Below, piece after piece: positions 60,344-64,000 of a stretch of 64,000 bases of DNA (positions are counted from its first letter, which is position 1; every line of letters starts with the position of its first letter). The stretch spans positions 7,883 through 71,882 of the forward strand of contig CALDAH010000016.1 of NCBI GenBank assembly GCA_937903135.1, written 5' to 3'. The notes under the pieces were generated by a model. The model was given only the letters and a program-made list of their open reading frames with translations. It searched no databases and was not told the DNA's origin. Origin of the DNA: an uncultured Alphaproteobacteria bacterium. Its GTDB lineage: Bacteria; Pseudomonadota; Alphaproteobacteria; Rs-D84. The position numbers and the translations under genes are program-made.

Positions 60344-60426
60344 TTTATGTTTTCCTTTTTTATCGCTGCAATTTTATACGGATTATGTCCGTTTTTCAAT
60401 CAGATATTTATATTTTTATTAAAAAA

Positions 60427-61242
60427 CTATTCGGCCGTTTCGCCCGATTCCACATCCGGGAACAGTGCCGCGTTATAACGCGCGACAATTTTCGCCATGC
60501 GACCGGCATAGCCACGCGCCGGGCAGATACGCCGCCGGTATTTAATCGCCGATGAATCAAATTCAGTTTTTATATAGTTTAAACTGTCCATATAAATCGG
60601 GGTCGCCGATTTATTTTCCATCCGGGCATATGTATTTATATACGACCACATAATTGCATCGGTTGGCGGACGACAATCTATGTTTTCATCAATTTCGCGA
60701 ATCTTATCCGCTGCCGCGTTTATCTGTTTTAACAGCCCCGTCATAACACTGCATCGCAACAACGCCCCGCCAATCGCCCGATTAGGCCGTGTGATTAATA
60801 CGTTTTCATTATCTATTATATAATTATCCGGGTCGTCCATTACGCGAAATAAATCCAATACGCGATTTCTAATCGCGACCGAGTTCTGAATCACGGCATA
60901 TATATCATCTGATACATCCGGGGTATTAACATTTAGTAATATATCGTCGTCATCGGCAAATACCATCCATTTGGATTTTATTTTTAGATCACGCATTGCG
61001 GAAACAATTTTCATACGTGAAAACAGAGTCCCCCAGGTTTCGTCATTATTTATTATATGCAGATTTCCGTGGTATCCGATACGGCGAATTTGTCGTCGTG
61101 ATATTCGCACCGACGGGTTATCGTTACATATAATCAGAAATATCTGGCGCCGCAATCGCGATAGTGCCGGCAGAGATACCCGCAGCCATTCGCTGTTATA
61201 GGTTGTAATTCCGACAATAATACGATCTTTTTTACTGTGCAT
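60427..61242 (-). CDS. GT2-like glycosyltransferase
   Basis: 271 residues. IIVGITTYNSEWLRVSLPALSRL gives the GT-A nucleotide-binding strand, and MVFADDDDILLN the acidic metal-binding motif. The C-terminal part (RPNRAIGGALLRCSVMTGLL) fits a GT2-like fold. No membrane segment. Substrate unknown; the third glycosyltransferase in the window, with no polysaccharide cluster around it. Its promoter leaves no leader. Confidence 0.78.
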   Translation of the reverse strand: MHSKKDRIIVGITTYNSEWLRVSLPALSRLRRQIFLIICNDNPSVRISRRQIRRIGYHGNLHIINNDETWGTLFSRMKIVSAMRDLKIKSKWMVFADDDDILLNVNTPDVSDDIYAVIQNSVAIRNRVLDLFRVMDDPDNYIIDNENVLITRPNRAIGGALLRCSVMTGLLKQINAAADKIREIDENIDCRPPTDAIMWSYINTYARMENKSATPIYMDSLNYIKTEFDSSAIKYRRRICPARGYAGRMAKIVARYNAALFPDVESGETAE

Positions 61243-61249
61243 ACATCAA

Positions 61250-61277
61250 ATTTTAATCAAACTTTCTGAAATTGCAA
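61250..61277 (-). promoter_or_regulatory. Promoter giving a predicted leaderless GT mRNA
   Basis: On the minus strand TTGCAA (61272-61277), 16-bp spacer, TAAAAT (61250-61255), then 7 nt to the ATG. The palindromic -35 is shared with the divergent promoter. Confidence 0.6.
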
Positions 61278-61301
61278 TGTAATAGTAATTTATGATATAA
61301 T
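61272..61301 (+). promoter_or_regulatory. Promoter of the DUF2975-like gene
   Basis: TTGCAA at 61272-61277, 18-bp spacer, TATAAT at 61296-61301. The same TTGCAA hexamer reads identically on the other strand. Confidence 0.65.
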
Positions 61302-61330
61302 AATTATATACAGCCATAAGGATAGATAGC

Positions 61331-61807
61331 GTGAAACCATCAATGTTATTTGCGATAATAATGCTAACCGCGATTGTAATTGCAACGTCGTTCGGTCTGC
61401 ACCTGATGCCGTATGCGCCGATTAGTGTCCCACCTGCGGCGGCGGGTAATGCGCTATTTGTATGTCCGGCGGCGAATACTACGTTTGATTCTATTGCGAT
61501 GGCGCTGCAGCCGTTTAATAAATACTTGGTAATTGGCTATTTCTTTGTTGTTATGTTATTAATGTTCTCGTGGGGGTGGGCGCTGTATCAGAATTTATTA
61601 AATGATAAATTTAAACGGGGCGAGTTTTCTAATCCGTGGAAGCTTACTAAGTTTACATTCTGGGCCGGGGTTATATTATTGGTTTTTGCCATGACGCCGA
61701 ATCATTTTCGTACGATTAAAATTAACGGTGCACCCGGTCAATGGGTTTTATGTGAAAATACTACGCCGGGGGCACGGGCGGTACGTGCATCGGCCCTGCG
61801 TCCTTAG
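61331..61807 (+). CDS. Small membrane protein, DUF2975-like (GTG start)
   Basis: 158 residues from a GTG with AAGGA 8 nt upstream. Three hydrophobic stretches: about 5-24, 66-86 (YFFVVMLLMFSWGWALYQNLL) and 111-127 (FTFWAGVILLVFAM). The loop LNDKFKRGEFSNPWKLTKF is basic. Composition resembles DUF2975-type membrane proteins, but the match is loose. Two Cys lie in periplasm-facing loops (FVCPAANTTF, WVLCENTT). Function unknown. Confidence 0.7.
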   Translation: MKPSMLFAIIMLTAIVIATSFGLHLMPYAPISVPPAAAGNALFVCPAANTTFDSIAMALQPFNKYLVIGYFFVVMLLMFSWGWALYQNLLNDKFKRGEFSNPWKLTKFTFWAGVILLVFAMTPNHFRTIKINGAPGQWVLCENTTPGARAVRASALRP

Positions 61808-61850
61808 ATTTGTCAACATTATTAAAATATAACGTTTTTTAAATATGCTC

Positions 61851-61879
61851 TTGACTTAAAGGCGCGATTTCTCTACGAT
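61851..61879 (+). promoter_or_regulatory. Promoter of the HU gene
   Basis: TTGACT at 61851-61856, 17-bp spacer, TACGAT at 61874-61879; leader of about 136 nt. Confidence 0.65.
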
Positions 61880-61885
61880 TCGGTC

Positions 61886-62021
61886 AAGCAGGACAGGCAA
61901 TGTCCTTGGAATATGGGAAGTGCAGCGTTTGGATCACATAAAAACCGCGAAAAACTGCGCCCGATTTCAGCGACATTGCCTATAACTGCCGGACACCTTA
62001 AATATATGAAAGGAGAAACAT
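61886..62021 (+). ncRNA. Structured 5' leader of the HU gene
   Basis: AGGCAATGTC (61895-61904) and GACATTGCCT (61972-61981) form a perfect 10-bp long-range stem; inside it GTGCAG (61920-61925) pairs with CTGCGC (61954-61959). A smaller alternative hairpin GGACA GGCAA TGTCC (61891-61905) uses the same left arm. AAAGGAG before the ATG stays free. It could regulate HU translation or be processed as a separate RNA. Confidence 0.5.
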
Positions 62022-62294
62022 ATGAACAAACAGCAATTGATTGAAGCAATCGCAAATGAAGTAGATGTAACAAAAGCCACAGCAGCTGCATGCTTGGATG
62101 CGTTCATCAACACAGTAACAAAAGTCCTGAAAAAGAAAGGCGAAGTTCGCTTGGTAGGTTTCGGCACATTTACAACTGCAAAACGCAAGGCAACAACTGG
62201 CCGCAACCCGCAGACAGGTGCAGCGATTAAGATTCCGGCATCAACACAGCCGAAATTCAAACCGGGTAAAGCATTGAAAGATGCATTGAACTAA
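62022..62294 (+). CDS. hup: DNA-binding protein HU
   Basis: 90 residues. MNKQQLIEAIANEVDVTKATAAACLDAFI, then VRLVGFGTFTTAKRKATTGRNPQTGAAIKIPAS with the DNA-intercalating Arg-Asn-Pro in the arm, and FKPGKALKDAL at the end. Nucleoid-associated protein bending DNA as a dimer. Strong AAAGGAG 6-7 nt before the ATG. Codon choice (GCA, ACA, AAA) is typical of a highly expressed gene here. Confidence 0.97.
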   Translation: MNKQQLIEAIANEVDVTKATAAACLDAFINTVTKVLKKKGEVRLVGFGTFTTAKRKATTGRNPQTGAAIKIPASTQPKFKPGKALKDALN

Positions 62295-62318
62295 ATCTAT
62301 GGATTTTGTTTATAAAAA

Positions 62319-62343
62319 AATCCCCCAATCGGGGGATTTTTTA
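62319..62343. terminator. Bidirectional terminator between HU and the usher-like gene
   Basis: AATCCCCC AATC GGGGGATT with A7 on the left and T6 on the right. Confidence 0.92.
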
Positions 62344-62349
62344 TAGCGT

Positions 62350-64000
62350 CTATTGCGCGGTCTTTACATTAAACGGGGTATGTATCGTGCGGAATGATTG
62401 ATCTATGTTTATTGTACCGCTATAAACAACCGTGCCGTGGGTGTTTTTAATCTCTATGATATATTCCCCGTATCGCAGGCCATCAAATATAAACGCCCCG
62501 TGGCTGTCGGCGGATTTAACCGCGACGGTATTGCCATTAATATCGTGGATATAAACCCTGTATCGCTGGCCCGGGGCCATGTTAATCAGTTGCCCTTCTA
62601 TGCCGCCACGACGATTAAATACAATATCAATCGGACGGACAACACCCGGGCGCAGGACTAATTTTTTCATACTCCATTCCGGGGTTAAGCTAATATCTGC
62701 AATATTCGTTTCATCCACGGCGATTGTGGTTTTCTGATACGGTTCAATGTTTGTAATCAACGCACCGCCGTTATTGTCCGTAACCGATGCAGCCTCGCGG
62801 CCGGATACTATTAAATCTACGTCCGGGATGGGCCGGCCACGATCGTCCAGCGCACGAGCATAGATCGTGCCATAGTTCATCATCTGATTTTCCGCATTTG
62901 CAAAGAATTGATTACTGCCCGGGATTTTACCAACACTGATATTATACGTTATCCCCAGCGACAGGTTTCGGTCTGTATCGGCCGATACATTAAACGTTAT
63001 CCCGCCAAAACGAAACAGACGCCCGACGCCAACCCCAATCGCATCCAGATCCGACGTATCGCTGTATTTTGAACGACAATCGTGATTCCATGTGGCCTGA
63101 ACATACGTATTTTTATCCCAACGGTATTCTGCGAACGCCCCGTAGTTATGCAGATAGTTACCCGGCATTGTCTGATACTGAACCTGGCCATTAACACGCA
63201 TACGACCGTATGTTGCCTGGGCCAGTGCGTTTATATAGTTTTCTGATGTATCTGCGTTATTACGCCATACGTTTTCAAGTGTAATGTTATAATAGCGCAT
63301 AAAGTTCGGCGATATACGGGCATGTATTTTCTGGTACTGTTTTCCAAATTCGTTTTCACGATGCGTATATGCAATATAATACGGAACATTAATCCACGGC
63401 AGTCCACCGGTTAGGCGTGCTTCGAATAAATCTTTTAGATAGCTGTCCAGGAAATACGACGCGGGCGTGTGTGTATCGCCATAGTGTTCATATCGGGCGA
63501 AAATTGTACCGATGTATATATCCCCCTGGGCATCTATGTGGTGGCCGATTGAGTTGTTATTAATATTATAATTGGCGTTATACTGAACCGACACCCCGTT
63601 TAGCGATAACTGCGCCCCGAGTGTGGAATATTCATTTGTCGCGCCAAGATCAAACGGCCCGGCGGTTCGGGCCAAGCCGCCAATAAGGGTGAACCTGTCG
63701 CTAAGGCCATAGTAAAACATAGAATTTGCGATAATCTTATCCGATGGCGGCATCAGGGAATAGTTATCGTTTATTACAAACCGGTTTGCCTGCTGGGCGC
63801 TGATGTCATATCCGAATTCACCTGCGCGAACCGGGGACGTGCCAGAATAAAAGCGTCGTTGTTCTTCGCGGACTTCGCCATATGGGCCATATAAAACAAC
63901 CTTAAAATCATTTAGTCCATAATTTACCGGGATATTTTTAAATTCATACCGGCCGTCAATCCCTGATTGCCGAAAACCAATTAACTGGTTATTTAAATAC
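62350..64000 (-). CDS. Usher-like outer-membrane beta-barrel protein, 5' end outside the window
   Basis: 550 residues visible; the frame stays open to base 64000. The sequence is dominated by alternating amphipathic strands (SMFYYGLSDRFTLIGGLA, VQYNANYNINNNSIG, TYGRMRVNGQVQY, NTYVQATWNHD), as in a beta-barrel. Near the visible N-terminus FKVVLYGPYGEVREEQRRFYSG resembles the segment before the pore domain of fimbrial ushers. The C-terminal ~170 residues read as two carboxypeptidase-regulatory/Ig-like domains (GTIYARALDDRGRPIPDVDLIVSG, EGQLINMAPGQRYRVYIHDINGN). A CS1/TcfC-like usher is the best guess; no chaperone or pilin gene is in the window. Confidence 0.72.
   Translation of the reverse strand, partial: YLNNQLIGFRQSGIDGRYEFKNIPVNYGLNDFKVVLYGPYGEVREEQRRFYSGTSPVRAGEFGYDISAQQANRFVINDNYSLMPPSDKIIANSMFYYGLSDRFTLIGGLARTAGPFDLGATNEYSTLGAQLSLNGVSVQYNANYNINNNSIGHHIDAQGDIYIGTIFARYEHYGDTHTPASYFLDSYLKDLFEARLTGGLPWINVPYYIAYTHRENEFGKQYQKIHARISPNFMRYYNITLENVWRNNADTSENYINALAQATYGRMRVNGQVQYQTMPGNYLHNYGAFAEYRWDKNTYVQATWNHDCRSKYSDTSDLDAIGVGVGRLFRFGGITFNVSADTDRNLSLGITYNISVGKIPGSNQFFANAENQMMNYGTIYARALDDRGRPIPDVDLIVSGREAASVTDNNGGALITNIEPYQKTTIAVDETNIADISLTPEWSMKKLVLRPGVVRPIDIVFNRRGGIEGQLINMAPGQRYRVYIHDINGNTVAVKSADSHGAFIFDGLRYGEYIIEIKNTHGTVVYSGTINIDQSFRTIHTPFNVKTAQ

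Noticed and set aside
61886..62000. SRP RNA in the HU leader, because of GGGAAGTGCAGC
   Set aside because: Only a superficial match to the conserved SRP tip; the asymmetric loop and tetraloop are missing.
1..64000. CRISPR arrays, insertion sequences, rRNA operons
   Set aside because: No regularly spaced direct repeats, transposase motifs or rRNA sequence were seen.

Overview
The window reads as a chromosomal segment of an uncultured alphaproteobacterium, probably anaerobic or microaerophilic and host-associated. Seen directly: a circularly permuted two-piece tmRNA gene at 31240-31556, a DUF1013 (TrcR-type) regulator beside rpoD, a DUF2155 secreted protein, a complete Mla (MCE) lipid-transport operon, rubrerythrin and an NAD(P)-type glutamate dehydrogenase. 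The alphaproteobacterial assignment rests mainly on the permuted tmRNA, TrcR and DUF2155. The anaerobic, gut-type lifestyle is inference from rubrerythrin, the glycolytic PFK and the truncated or streamlined enzymes. The standard genetic code fits throughout. Coding density is high and no CRISPR array, insertion sequence or rRNA was seen.

Layout. 1-2.8 kb: 3' part of dnaK and a phosphofructokinase. 2.9-5.7 kb: a LysM envelope protein, tRNA-Gly and gdhA. 5.7-8.4 kb: the rpsP-rimM-trmD-rplS operon, with one small unknown gene ahead of rpsP and another inserted between rimM and trmD. 8.5-12.8 kb: DUF2155, tsaD, a tandem pair of unknown paralogues with a shared Cys/His/Asp pattern, and xseA. 12.8-13.9 kb: a structured leader RNA and two small secreted Cys-containing proteins. 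13.9-18.7 kb: recN and an AddA split into a nuclease ORF and a helicase ORF. 18.8-28.8 kb: an anchored coiled-coil protein, two glycosyltransferases, tmk, rpoD, trcR, cysS and a secreted Cys-rich protein. 29-37.4 kb: tRNA-Ser, rubrerythrin, obgE, tmRNA, a Lon-like protein without its protease domain, tsaB, rimI, radC, a Pif1-like helicase and tRNA-Met. 37.5-42.1 kb: a 1544-residue Cys-rich secreted protein with four InlB-type repeats. 42.2-50.9 kb: a flavoprotein, a lipase-like hydrolase, ybaK, the mla operon, a kinase-like protein and a Tat-type amidase. 51-52.2 kb: a small accessory patch between tRNA-Arg and tRNA-Ser holding a phage-type lysozyme. 52.2-58.2 kb: rpoZ, mtaB, dacA, holB, tatD and smpB. 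58.2-64 kb: a shortened alaS, a glycosyltransferase, HU, and a partial usher-like outer-membrane protein running off the end.

Functional links. Translation quality control is well represented: tmRNA and smpB; tsaB and tsaD (t6A) with mtaB, which modifies t6A; the tRNA methylase trmD; and the editing factors ybaK and alaS. Envelope functions are the second theme (LysM protein, AmiC-type amidase, DacA, Mla system, usher-like protein, Cys-rich exported proteins, glycosyltransferases). DNA repair is the third (recN, addA, xseA, radC, pif1-like, holB).

The most striking signals are: (i) at least eleven genes whose predicted -10 box lies only 6-9 nt before the start codon with no Shine-Dalgarno, implying widespread leaderless mRNAs; (ii) one such promoter driving a 27-codon ORF that spans two terminator-like hairpins just upstream of the lysozyme gene, which looks like an attenuation leader, in a patch that also holds a partial copy of a tRNA-Ser 3' end; (iii) cleanly shortened or split versions of three normally invariant enzymes (Lon without protease, AlaRS without C-Ala, AddA split from its nuclease). 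All boundaries of promoters, RNAs and starts were read by eye.
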